From: Capsaspora owczarzaki ATCC 30864
Taxonomy: Eukaryota; Opisthokonta; Filasterea
DNA length: 64,000 nucleotides
NCBI RefSeq assembly: GCF_000151315.2
Contig: NW_011887302.1
Coordinates: 124,001-188,000, forward strand
Direction: 5' to 3'
Notes under the pieces: generated by a model
What the model was told of the DNA's origin: nothing
Database searches by the model: none
Seen by the model: only the letters and a program-made list of their open reading frames with translations
Program-made: the position numbers and the translations under genes
Part shown: in pieces, positions 1-10,736 of the stretch
Numbering within the stretch: position 1 is the stretch's first letter
How the letters are laid out: each line of letters opens with the position of its first letter

Positions 1-2
1 GG

Positions 3-1157
3 ATTGCTGGCAAGTGGACGATGGTGGCTGGATCGCTGCTCCGGTTTGACCCAGACGACTTGGTCCACTCGAGCAAGATTATCGGGTTTGACCTCGACGA
101 CACGCTCATCACCACAAAGTCGGGCAAGTCGTTCGCGGTCAACTCTGGCGACTGGAAGTGGCTGCATCCCGACGTTCCGACCAAGCTGCGTGAGCTGCAT
201 GCCAACGGAACCAAGCTCGTCATCTTCTCCAACCAGAAGGGCATGACCGGCGGCCAGGTCAACCCGGAGGACTGGAAGAGGAAGGTTTCCGCCATTCTCG
301 CCGACCTGGGCGTGCCGATGCAAGTGTTTGCCGCCATGGGCACCGACCAGTACCGCAAGCCGTCGACGGGCACCTGGGAGCTGCTCACGCTCGGCACTGC
401 CAACGGCAAGGTTCCGGTTGACGCAAGCGTCGCGCTGTACATTGGCGACGCCGCGGGCCGCGCGGCCAACTGGGCTCCCGGGCGCAAGAAGGACTTTTCC
501 GACTCGGACCGCAAGTTTGCCCTCAACCTCGGCATCGGCTTCCACACTCCGGAAGAGTTCTTCTTCAAGCACCAGCCTGCCCCGTTCAAGCTCGCCGGCT
601 CCGACCCGAAGGAGTTTGTCAACGCCTTCAAAAACCTGCCGCTCTTCACGCCAACCACGGCCTCGCTGACCGCGCCCAAGCAGGAGCTGATTGTGATGAC
701 GGGCTTCCCGGCCTCGGGCAAGTCGACCTTTGTCCGTCAGAAGCTCGTTCCCGCAGGCTACGTCCACATCAACCGCGACACGCTCGGAACCTGGCAAAAG
801 TGCGTCGCCGCCACGCGCGACGCCCTGCGCGCGGGTAAGAGCGTCGTGGTCGACAACACCTCGCCCGACACCGAGTCCCGCGGGCGCTACGTCGCCGAGG
901 CCAAGGCGCTGGGCATTCCCGCTCGCGCGTTCGTGATGAACACCACCTACGAGCACGCCCTGCACAACAACGCCTTCCGCGAAGCGACCGATCCCACCCA
1001 CGAGCATGTCTCGCGCATTGGCTTCAACATGTACCGCTCAAAGTACTCCGACCCCACGGCGGCTGAAGGCTTTACCGAGGTGCTGCGCATCAACTTTGCT
1101 CCCGCGTTTACCGATGCTGATCTTCTGCGGCGCTACTCGCAGTGGATGCACTCGTAA
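3..1157 (+). CDS. PNKP: Bifunctional polynucleotide 3'-phosphatase/5'-kinase, 5' partial
   Basis: Repairs DNA strand-break ends in the nucleus by removing 3'-phosphates and phosphorylating 5'-OH ends. The N-terminal half is a HAD phosphatase with the DLDDTLI nucleophile motif (near codon 30 from the left edge), the TNQ-equivalent SNQKG and the IGDAAGR loop with WAPGRKKDFS, all typical of PNKP. The C-terminal half is a P-loop kinase with GFPASGKST (Walker A), the HINRDTLG motif and VVDNTSPD. The first ATG is at 21, but the frame is open to the window edge and the upstream residues (a Trp before the LL-F motif) still resemble the family, so the gene probably starts outside. The animal-type FHA domain, if present, would be there too. 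Ends with TAA at 1155-1157. The gene is convergent with the arrestin-FYVE gene. No intron is seen in this part. Family assignment is very secure. Confidence 0.93.
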   Translation: MAGKWTMVAGSLLRFDPDDLVHSSKIIGFDLDDTLITTKSGKSFAVNSGDWKWLHPDVPTKLRELHANGTKLVIFSNQKGMTGGQVNPEDWKRKVSAILADLGVPMQVFAAMGTDQYRKPSTGTWELLTLGTANGKVPVDASVALYIGDAAGRAANWAPGRKKDFSDSDRKFALNLGIGFHTPEEFFFKHQPAPFKLAGSDPKEFVNAFKNLPLFTPTTASLTAPKQELIVMTGFPASGKSTFVRQKLVPAGYVHINRDTLGTWQKCVAATRDALRAGKSVVVDNTSPDTESRGRYVAEAKALGIPARAFVMNTTYEHALHNNAFREATDPTHEHVSRIGFNMYRSKYSDPTAAEGFTEVLRINFAPAFTDADLLRRYSQWMHS

Positions 1158-1568
1158 ATTGCGTGCGTGCGTGCGTAAATGTCGTGATGCGAATGGGTTG
1201 GATGAGTTTTTTGTTGATGATGATGTTGTTGTTGTTTTTTGGGTTGTTGGATGTTGTAAATTGAATGGCTGTTTTTGTTGTGCCGCGCTGTTGCCCCAAA
1301 GTACACTTGAACGATGATGCGATCAACCTTTGCATTTTGCAGAGTGTAGCAACAACAAATGCCTCGAACAAAAGGAAGAAAGAAAAGGGTTCATTCAGAC
1401 GACACAAAAAGTTATCACTGCGAGTCAAATAACAGGCACGACACGGAGCGATTCGAAACAAAAGCACGACACACAGTGCTCATCAAAACAACAACAGCAA
1501 CAACAACAACAACAACAACAACAGCTTGAACCAGTTGGCAGCTGGCAGCCAACAACAACAAAGACATT
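1158..1568. other. Spacer between convergent genes, with (CAA)n
   Basis: 411 bp between the 3' ends of the PNKP and arrestin-FYVE genes. It holds T-rich and GTT-rich sequence and a CAA trinucleotide run at about 1488-1523. No gene is supported here. Both 3' UTRs must lie in it. Confidence 0.7.
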
Positions 1569-4447
1569 TTACGCGTTCGCAGTGGCATCATCACCCTCCG
1601 GGGCGCTGGCTTGCACGTGTGCATCCTTGCTCACTTCGCCAGACGCGGGAGTCGGTGACATGACCGAGTCGTACGCAGGCGGCGGCGGGTTGTCACCGGC
1701 AGGGTGTTGAGCCTGCGGCACAGGTTGCTGCGGCTGCGACTGCGGCTGCTGCGGAGGGTAGCTGGACTGCTGCTGCGGAGGGTAGCCCTGCTGCTGCGGA
1801 GGGTAGCCTTGTTGCTGCTGGGGCGGGTAGCCTTGTTGCTGCTGGGGCGGGTAACCCTGTTGCGGAGGATACCCCTGCTGCGGCTGCGGAGGATAGCCCT
1901 GTTGCTGCTGCGGAGGATAGCCCTGCTGCTGCTGCGGGGGATAGCCTTGCGGCGGCTGCTGCGGGGGATAGCCCTGTTGCTGAGGCGGGGGAGCAGAGGA
2001 TTGCTGCGGAGGAGGAGCAGAGCTCATGTTCGGCATCGGCGGGGGCACGCCAGCCTGAGCATAGGCGTTGCCCTTCTTGGACACGGGCACGGCGACACGG
2101 CAGGCGCCAATGTCGGGGAACTCGGCCTCGCCAACGGGAGCCAGGTTGGAGAGCTGCGTGTTGAGGCGCTCGCCACCGGACGCGCACAGCGGAGTGCACT
2201 TGCCGCAGACACGCTCGGGGCCAGAGTAGCCGAGATTGGTCAGGGGCACCTTGGTCTTGCAGCACGCCGAGCAGAACACGAGCAGACAGCTGCGGCAGTG
2301 GTGACGGCGCTTCATCAGCGTAAACCCAGCCGAGCACGCGTTGCACGTGTTGACCTCCTCGTCCGCTTGCCACGGAGGGCGGAAGGACACGTCCGGGGGA
2401 AGCGTGACCAGCGAGCCCTGCGGCGCGTGGGACAGGTACAGGGTTTGCGGCGCGGCAATGGTGACGGGCAGGCGGATTTTGAGGTTGAGCGCGCCGGCAA
2501 TGTCGGCCGTGACGTTGATGAAGTACTCTGACGGGGAAGATGGGGGGGGGGTTGAAGAGCAAGGGAGAAGGCAATGAGTGTCGAGGATCGAGCCGGAGCG
2601 TCAGACATCGGATTTGACGCGAAAACTTACCATTCTTCACAAGGCCCGAGCTGGTGGACGGGAGGAGATCGTACGGGATCGGGAACGGAAGGTAGCGCTC
2701 GCCAAAGAAGCACGGATCAAAGCCCGGGTACTTGATGCGATAGACGGTCAGCGTACGCGACGTATGCTGGTTCTGAGCGCGGAGGCTCAGAACACGGACC
2801 ACCTCGACAATCATGCCCTTGGTGCTCTTGGTCGACGTGTTGTTTGCCTCCAGCTTGCAGATGACATTCTCGCCAGGGAAGTAGACGTTTTTGTCTGCCA
2901 GCACAGAGAACAAAGGTGAGTGGCAGTGGTCGGATGTTGCCATGACGGATTTTAGCTGTGCTTACCGAGCCAAATGCGGTTGTGCAGGCGTCCGGAAGCA
3001 GTCAAGAAGTTCTTGGAGTTTTCTGCACAAGTCGAACGAGATGAAGCGTGTGTGAGGTGTCGCCGGAAAAGAGGGCACAAAAACAATTTAAAAAAAAAAA
3101 ACCACCAGCAAGCTTGATAACAACGCACCGCCAAACGCTGGAGTGACGACGCTGCTAATCTTCTCGTTGATGACGAGCAGGGTCGTGCTGTGGAGACCAT
3201 GACGAGCCTGCATGTCAATGGTGGCCTTGAGCTTGTACATGACCTGCATGAAATTGGACAATGAAAAAAAATGAGAACGACCGGAAATCAAGTTCAGTTG
3301 CGGCTTGAGCCAAACTTTACCGAGCCGGTATAGTAGTCGCTACCGTAAGTGCCCGACTCGTAGAAGGTGCCTGCCAGGTTTTCAGGCAGCTGGAAGGAGA
3401 AGGCGAACTGTCACACAACAAAAGAGCGATTTTGATGTTGAGTGATTTTTCGTTCTCATTTCAGCTTGGTTTCGGGGTTGCAAAAGCCAAACAAGAAACT
3501 CTACGTTACCGCCTGCATGCCGGGCATGATCATGCTGCCAGTCGCCGCAGTGTACAGACGGATGGTCTGGCTGAAGAACAGGCGAAAGTCGGCGTGGTGG
3601 TCGGTGTGCTTGTAGTGCCGGTTGGTGTTCTTGTCGTGCTTCATGTACGTGCGCGAGAACGCTGTGCGCTCAAAGCCCTTGACCTGCACCAATAGTTCAG
3701 ATATTTATTTCAGGTCAGGTTTGTTTTGTTTTCTGAGTGTTGCGGTTGCATGCAAGTTGGTATTGTTGGTATTTTCGTTTTGTTGATTTTTGCAGCATGC
3801 GCGTGCAAACAAAAATGAGTTGGCCACTTGACTTTCAGCCAATGCGGGTCGCTTTCGTGTGTCAGTCACCACAATTCACCGTTGCAGCGTTGAGCGCGGA
3901 TGACAAGCGAGTGACGCCCTTTTTCGCCTCCAAAGATATTCACTTTCACGCCCCTCCCAAAATGCCAGCTGTCTTGTTTGATCAGCGGTTTTATTTATTG
4001 TGTGTTTTTGTGTTTTTCAAATAAAAAAAACTTGTTTTTGTTTTTCATATTTTTTGTATTTTTTTTTCATATTTTTCTTCTCGTGTTTTTATTTTCTCCG
4101 CTCGTTCGCCACACGCTCTCGAAACAGCGAGCAGCGAAAGGTCGACGCGAACAAGGCGAGACAGAGCGAGTCGAAAGGGGAAAGGGAGGAAAGCGGAGGT
4201 GGCATTGGGGGGTGGGCGAAGGGTGGAAAAACAGGCAAACCTTGAGGATGAGAGCCGGGCAAACAAACGGCACGGTGCACAACACATGGACCTGGCCAGT
4301 GACGGCCTCGCCGCCAACGTACGACGGCTTGTCCAGCGAGATGTACAGGCGGTTGTTGACGCAGTCGATCGCGCTCTGGATGAACGAGGCAACGACGGCA
4401 CCGTTGCCCAGCGCACGGCCAGCAGCAGCCGCAAGGTGATTCAGCAT
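1569..4447 (-). CDS. Arrestin-domain protein with C-terminal FYVE finger and PQ-rich tail
   Basis: Predicted endosomal trafficking adaptor. Seven exons: 4241-4447, 3510-3683, 3321-3407, 3129-3243, 2966-3022, 2631-2894, 1569-2527. They sum to 1863 nt, giving 620 residues in frame. The N-terminal arrestin lobe includes [17 protein letters not shown], then [11 protein letters not shown] and a VMYKLKA strand. The C lobe includes [16 protein letters not shown] zinc finger follows ([29 protein letters not shown]), with the full basic RRHHCR motif expected for PI3P binding. The last ~150 residues are a proline/glutamine tail of about ten GYPPQQ-like repeats. The architecture matches Dictyostelium AdcA-type arrestin-FYVE proteins. 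The start ATG at 4445-4447 opens the arrestin fold directly. Cargo and partners are unknown. Confidence 0.88.
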
Positions 4448-4847
4448 GGCAAATAAATGAGAAAAAAAATACAAAAAAAAAATGAATGAGAACTGAACCA
4501 AACCAAGAATAAAAAACAGTTCAAATAAAAAATTCAAATAAAAATTCAAATAAAAAAATCTGAAACTCTGTGTATTGTATTAGTGTGGCAAAGCTCAAGC
4601 TCAAGGTAATGACCAAGAAGAAGAAGAAGAAGAAGAACAAAAAACAAATCAAACGAGGACAGAAACAAACAAACGAGAATATGAAACACTCAGCAACCAC
4701 AAAAACCCAAGCCAGCGCGGATGTTGAGACCACCCTCTGAAGTATATTTTGTGGGATTGTGTGCAGCTTGTTTGAAAACAAGTCAAACAGGCGCAAGTCA
4801 AGGCTAAAAACACAAAAACAAGCATTGAAAAAAACGTTGCGGAAAAA
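4448..4847. other. Spacer: arrestin-FYVE promoter and Phactr 3' UTR
   Basis: 400 bp between two tandem minus-strand genes. A/T-rich, with several AAATAAAAA-like blocks at 4505-4560 and a GAAGAA run at 4613-4636. I see no open reading frame worth calling. Confidence 0.6.
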
Positions 4848-5896
4848 TCACTTGTGAAATCGTGTGTACTGAGCGCTTTCCTCATGAACCGGCATGGTGC
4901 GCTTGAAATCGTTGAGCTCTTTTTTGATGGCCACTTTGTCTCTGTTGGCAGGAAGGGAAAACGGAGGTGAGAGCAGGTTCATCAACAACAACAACAGGAA
5001 CAAGAACAACAACAACAACTGCTTGCGGCTCTCTCTTTCTCGTGGCTTGAGACTCACTTGTTGGTTAATCGTGTCCAGGTTTTGTCATTGCTGCGATCGT
5101 AATCCTCGGCGTCGTAGGTAGGGGCCACGGCAACGACGTCTTTGAAACGAATAAGAATGTTGCGATCTTCCAGCTCGAGGAACGAGGGTCGTCGTTGAAG
5201 CTGCATGAAATTGCGCAAGAGGACGTTGCGCCATAGCACATTGGTAAGTCACACCGAAAACCAAAGCCGAAAAGCCGAAAAGGCTCGTTTCCAAAAAAAA
5301 AAGTGTCATTCACCTTCTCCTCGAGATACTCGGCAGTGTTGTCGAATTTGATGGCCGAAAACTCAATCACGACATCGCCAGACTCGTCCACGACATCGTC
5401 CATTCCAAGTTCTGAAGCGTGAGTCAAACCCCCGAGGATGAAAGTGAGAATCAGTCGAGCCAGAGACAGATTGCTCCACAACGTGCACTCACCTTCGCCC
5501 TTCATGATATTTCGGTTGACAAGATCATCAACCGATGGCCTTGTAATCATGTGGGTGATGAGCTTCTTCTCGACGGTCTCTTTCTGCTCCTCGACTTGCT
5601 CGGGAGAAGCCGCTGTTGTTGCAAATTACGATGTTCAAGCCGCCAAGGGTGAGCGAGAGTTCAAGAGGGGGGGTGTGGCAGCAACAGCAATACATGGTGA
5701 TGACGGCAACAACGAGTACATCCGAAAGGCGAAAACTTGCCTGTGAGAATGTGCTTGCCAATCAGCTCCTCCACGTTCGGCCGCATACTCAGCTTGTTGG
5801 ATAACGAGTCCTTTCGATGCCGCCGAATGAGCTGCTCGGACACTGCCACCAGATTGGAATCGACCTTGGCATCTGCGCAAGCAGGGGGGTCAAAGT

Positions 5897-5927
<31 letters not shown>

Positions 5928-7186
5928 CCAAAAAAAAAAAAAAAAAAAAAGTCAACAACTCGCTCAAACACAAAGTAAATGCAAAAACAACCACCACGTA
6001 CCAGTGGACTCGTGAATGATATTCTGTGCAACTAGATCCTTGCGCTCGGCACGGTGTGAAAGTCTTCGCTCGAGATCCGACTTGGCCTCGGTGAAGGAGA
6101 CATTGTTGAGCAGATTGTGGGTGACCTGCACCTCACACGCGTCGCACACTTTTTGCTTGACGCCCTCCGGGTGGAGCTGACCGAACTCGTTCATCCGGAC
6201 CATCTTGGAGCAATGAATGCTGCAGAATATAAGGTGACACCTAACAAGCAAGGAGAATGTCGGCAAAATATGAGTTGAAAATTGCGGTCTGCCAAAAGGC
6301 CGCCTCGTCTGTGCCTCGCCTCTCCCTCGTCAGTGCGTCCCCGACGTCAAGAAGCACATCAGTGGCCACCATACAGAACAACATGCCCAAAACTGACTGT
6401 CTGACAAACCCTCGTCCGTCCCCGACACATATTTCCCAAAAACCTGAGCCTCTCTCCTGCTTGTCCTTCCTCCTACCACTTGCGCAAAATTGCATGACTC
6501 TGTTGTCAAGTTTTCGTTTCGTTTCGCTTTGGTGACGATGATGCTGCTGCTGAACAGCTTTTGTTCAAACAACTGCACAAAACCTCTGCGGTTCCAGGAT
6601 TTGAAAAAAAAAATAACTCTTTCCTTCTATTGCTTTTTTTTTTTTTTTTTTTTTTTTTTGTGCGTTGTTCAATCCAAATGCACTTTTGCCTTCTCTCCTT
6701 CTGTCTGTCTCTGCCACGCGACTGGGGCAACGGCAGGAGAAACACGTACAATCGACACGTGTTCTTGCGGTCAAAGAAGCCAAAGCTGGTCTCGCATTGG
6801 GCATTGGAGCACTTGGTCGAGTTGGAGAGCGTTCGGACGAGCGCCCCAAAGCCCGTGCCACCGCTGCTGCTGCTGCTGCTGCTGCTGCTGCCGCCGCCGC
6901 TTGTTGGTGCTGCTGGCGGTTGGTGTGAGAATGAATGGTGTGCTAGCCCGGGATCGCCTCGCAGCGAGCCGTGCACCGTCGGCATCGAGCTGCTTCGCTC
7001 TGGCGGTGGCGGCGGCGTTCCTCCTGCCGCTGTTCCTGCTGTTCCCGGCGCCTGTGCGTCTGGCCCTGCATCCACGGACGTGTGGTGCTCGTACAGGCTC
7101 GACGACGACGATGCCTGCGGCAGGCGCTCGCGTTTGAACGCGTCCTTTGACCGGAGCGAGAGAAACTTGAGCGTCAGCGATGACAT
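4848..7186 (-). CDS. Phactr-like RPEL actin/PP1 regulator with FYVE-like finger
   Basis: Seven exons: 6750-7186, 6002-6240, 5741-5872, 5493-5612, 5314-5411, 5058-5200, 4848-4941. They sum to 1263 nt, giving 420 residues. N-terminal low-complexity Ser/Pro region, then a FYVE-related Cys finger (CSNAQC, TCRLC, FCSIHC, VCDAC) around residues 130-185. Four RPEL-type repeats follow: SHRAERKDLVAQNII, SMRPNVEELIGKHIL, TRPSVDDLVNRNIM and RRPSFLELEDRNIL. The last runs into the Phactr PP1-binding tail: LIRF (RVxF-like), YDAEDYDRSNDKTWTRL, and a terminus ending in YTRFHK. In Phactr proteins RPELs bind G-actin in competition with PP1 binding by this tail. The finger lacks the WxxD and RRHHCR signatures, so PI3P binding is doubtful. 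The intron after exon 3 has a GC donor (CACAG|GCAAGT). Assignment of the C-terminus is very firm. The finger-RPEL combination is the surprise. Confidence 0.86.
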
Positions 7187-7617
7187 TCAATTTCTCAAAC
7201 AACACAAAAAACAATGGAAAAATTCTCTGCCAAAAAAAAAAAAAAAAAAAAGTGGATTGAAACAAAAAACCAATCAGAAAAAAGCTCAGAAGTGCTGATG
7301 AAAAACTGTCAAGGCGAGAGACAGTCAACGTGAGTGAACAACTCTGAATTTCGATTGATTGGGGGGAAAAAAACGGCAGAGTCCAGCTTGGTTCGATTTT
7401 TAGATCACCTCAAAACTTGACCTGGAACCACGACTGAAGCATTGAAGCATGCGAGAATACAGATGCAAAATGTGCCGTTTACTGAGAATAAAGGAAGGAA
7501 CGAGGGGGGGGGAGGAAAGCCCAATGAGGCAAAGCCCAACTCGTAAACAAAAACACAACCCACAACCAACCAAAAACATCAAAACAGCAAGCTGAAACGC
7601 CGCGCAAACTCTTCGCT
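7187..7617. other. Spacer: Phactr-like gene promoter and HMGR-fusion 3' end
   Basis: 431 bp with a poly(A) run at about 7231-7250 and a G-run near 7505. No gene is seen. It must carry the promoter of the Phactr-like gene and the 3' UTR of the HMGR fusion. Confidence 0.6.
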
Positions 7618-10600
7618 TCAGAGCTTGGACCCAACAATGGGCTCGGCTGGGGTGTTGGCAGCCTCCTCGACGTACTTGTGGAAGCGATTGCTCATCGCGA
7701 CGGATTGCAGATAGCCAAAGTGCGACTGGAGCACGCGGGGCAGGAAGCGATAATCCTTGAAGGTGTGGACCATCGAATACAGCGCAAGACGGTTGATGGC
7801 AAAGTCAAAGCAGGCAAAGTCGAAAATCTTGTCAAACTTGACTGGGTCGAACGTGCGCTTGGAAAAGTGCTCGAGCTGGCCGCGATAGTAGTGGACGTAC
7901 GCGAGCCGCTCGTCCACGGTCGTGGTGGTGGGCAGGGTGAAGGCGAGGAACTCTGCCACGTCGTGCTGCGGCACGTGCAGCGTGGACATTTCCCAGTCAT
8001 ACAGGCAGAGCTGCAGTCCGCCTGCGGGTGTCCGCTTGAGACAGACGTTGCGCGGGTTGAAATCGTTGTGGCAGAGGGTGCGAGGGGCCTGCTCAAGCTC
8101 GGCCCAGATGAACGAAATGTTGTCAATGACGCGCTGCGCCACCAGAACAATCTCCTTGGTCCACAAGTCCGGGAACTCGCGCTGGTTGTGGGCAAGCAGC
8201 TCAATCCAGAGCTCCTTCATCTGGATCATGCGCTGGCGCGTGGGGAAGTCCATCCACTCGGCCTTTTTCAGCTCGTCCGCCTTGTCCAGGAACGAGGCGT
8301 GCAGCTCGGCAATGTCGCGCAGCGCCACGCGAATGTCGTCCGGCGTCCAGATCTCAATCGCGTCCACCGAGTTCAGATGGCTCACCGACTCGAGGTACTC
8401 CATGGCATAGACGAAAATTTCCTTCTGGTCGTCGCGGTTGACGTGGTAGACCTTCGGGGCCAGCCGCTGAATGACGGGATGCTCAAACGACATGGCCATG
8501 AGCGCGAGCTCGCGAATGTGGCACTTGCGGAAGCCCGTCTCAAACTTAAAGTACTCGTACTTGGCCGCCAGACGACCGCCGCAGGCTTGCGCAATCTTGT
8601 TGATCATGTTGATTGTCTCCTCGTCGGTGGCCTTTGCCTTGACGACGATGCGCGACGTCGCGGGCTTTGGCGCAGTGCCAGCCGTGGGCGTGTACTCGAT
8701 CGCAAAGCCAAAGTGGCCGACGAGCTTGCTCAACTCGGTCTTGGTCAGATCGGACAGGATGGAGCTCGATGCGTCCACGGGCAGCTCCGACCACTTGGCC
8801 AGCTTTCCTTCGCGCTTGATGACCTGGCCAAAGAAATCGTCCGTCAGGTACTCGCGCTTGAAGCCAAACTCGGGTCGGTTGCGGCCCAGCTTTTCGTGCG
8901 ACGAGGCAAACTGGCCGCTGCAGATCGCCGTAGACGTCGACAAGTCGAGGGCCAGGCAGTAGCAGGCCAGAATCTCGGCAAAGCGGAAGACGCGGTCCTT
9001 GCCAAAGCAACCGAGCATTTGCAGACACTCGCGCTGCGTGGGCAGGGACGTGCCTCCGCCCACCGTGCCAATAATCAGCGACGGCAGCAGCATGCTCGTG
9101 TAGATGCCGCCGTCGGGCGCCTTCATGACGGTAAACTGTGCGACCGACGACTCGTGCACGCAGGCAATGTCTTGGCCCGTGGCCGTGAACACGCTGCCAA
9201 TGACGTTGGCGGCATTGATGGTAAAGCCCACCATGCCCGTGCGAACGGATGCGCCTTGCATGACCGAAATGAAGCGCACGTACGTGTCTGCGTCCACCTT
9301 GAACACGGATTCGAGCACCTGCGGGCTAATGTAGCACTCTGCCTGGGCGCGGATGCCGCGCGTCGCGATAAAGTTGAGCAGCGTGACCTTCTTGTCGCCC
9401 GATCCGTTGCCGTCAATGTAAAACTCGCGAATGCGAATGCTGGGCTCCCGGGTCTTGACCTGATCGAGAATCCACTGGCATGCGCGCCATGTGGTGGCAG
9501 TGGTCATGTTCTGACCAGCGGCGTCGCCACTTTCGTACAGGAAACGCACATGCAACGAGGCGCCGACCTGGATGAATTCGAAATCCATCAGACGCGCATG
9601 CCGCGACGCCTCTGCGATCGCAGCCTCAATGCCAGTGCGGTTGGTGCGCATAAACTTTTCGAGCGCAAGCGCGTCCACCATGGTCTGGCACACAAACACG
9701 GGCACTCGCATCATCCGCTGCAACGAGGCGTGCGCAGTCGCTCCGCCCGCCCGATTCAACGCCGTAGCTCCGCGCGTCGCCGAGGCAACCAGCGCGCCTT
9801 CCGTCGTGGCAAACGGGCACAGCACGTAGCCTTGCACATGCGTTCCCTTGATGAGCAGCGGTCCCGCCACGCCAACCGGAATTTTGCACAATCCAATCGG
9901 CGCTTCAATGTTGCCCTGTCGAATCCCAAAATCAGATCAGATCAGATCAAAACAATGAGTTGACAATCATTTTGTTCGCTGTTTGGGTGAGGCGATGTTA
10001 CAAATAAAAGCGGTAAAACGTTGTTTTTCACATCCACGTGCGAAAAACAAAAAAATCTGCACGATTCGACTTTTTTTTTTTTTTTTTTTTTGTTCTTTTC
10101 CAGCAATCAAAAAGTGGTTTTCGTCCAAACCGCGTTTCACTTTTGAACATGTTGAGCACGCAAAAGTCGTCAGAATTGGATTCGTAAAGTAGTACGCACG
10201 TTAAAGTTGCGATCTGCCACACTTGCATTGAGCTACGCAACTGCTCGCAAAGAGCAGATCAAACCGCAAAAAAACCAAAAACCAAAGCAATTTGGCCAAA
10301 CCCCACATTGTCGATCATCTCCCGCAATAGTATCAGACAAACGCTCGCACTCGAGTCTGAAATGGGCTGTCGTTGCGATCAAGTCCGAGATCAAAAGGAA
10401 GCGGGAATGCCCAGGGTCTCAGCAGGCGAGACACAGGTCATCAGCTGTCAATTGCGATGATGGGAAAGCAGCCAGATTTTTTTTTTTTTTTTTTTTTTTT
10501 TGAGTTACCTTCAGTTTGAGCGTGTTGGTCGACTCGTCCATGGCGCCACTGCCGCCAGCAGGAGCGCCAGAGTCCCACCACTTGCCAGTGTGCTGCAGCT

Positions 10601-10736
10601 TGGTGTTGGTGAACTTTTCGACCCAGCCGCGGCGCGCATCGCACTTCTCGCGCTCGTAGTAGCCGCGGAACGGGACGCGGGGATGGCCGAACGGATCCTG
10701 ATCGTTGTTGCTGCTGCTTGTTGACTTGTCGCTCAT
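7618..10736 (-). CDS. HMG-CoA reductase fused to APH/choline-kinase-like domain
   Basis: Two exons, 10509-10736 and 7618-9915 (593-bp intron), giving 841 residues. Residues ~75-480 are an HMG-CoA reductase catalytic domain: IPVGVAGPL, the catalytic Glu in FATTEGALVAS (~115), Lys in GSGDKK (~248), Asp in GQDIACVHE (~325), the GTVGGGT dinucleotide loop, and the C-terminal His in SSHEKLGRNRP (~414). All four catalytic residues are therefore present. Residues ~490-840 form a second, kinase-fold domain of the APH/choline-kinase superfamily: IVVKAK (nucleotide Lys), a helix-C Glu in RELALMAM, the CHNDFNPRN catalytic loop (~691) and YDWEM metal motif (~713). There are no membrane helices or sterol-sensing domain, so a soluble enzyme is predicted. 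The HMGR half should make or use mevalonate. The kinase substrate is unknown. A mevalonate- or alcohol-phosphorylating role is only a guess. Confidence 0.88.

Noticed and set aside
1693-2531. Pro/Arg- or Leu/Arg-rich proteins in the other frames of the PQ-tail
   Set aside because: Alternative frames of the GYPPQQ repeat in the arrestin-FYVE gene.
7678-9963. A 761-codon plus-strand open frame opposite the HMGR-kinase gene
   Set aside because: Mirror of strong codon bias on the minus strand; no domain, and the minus-strand frame has all catalytic motifs.
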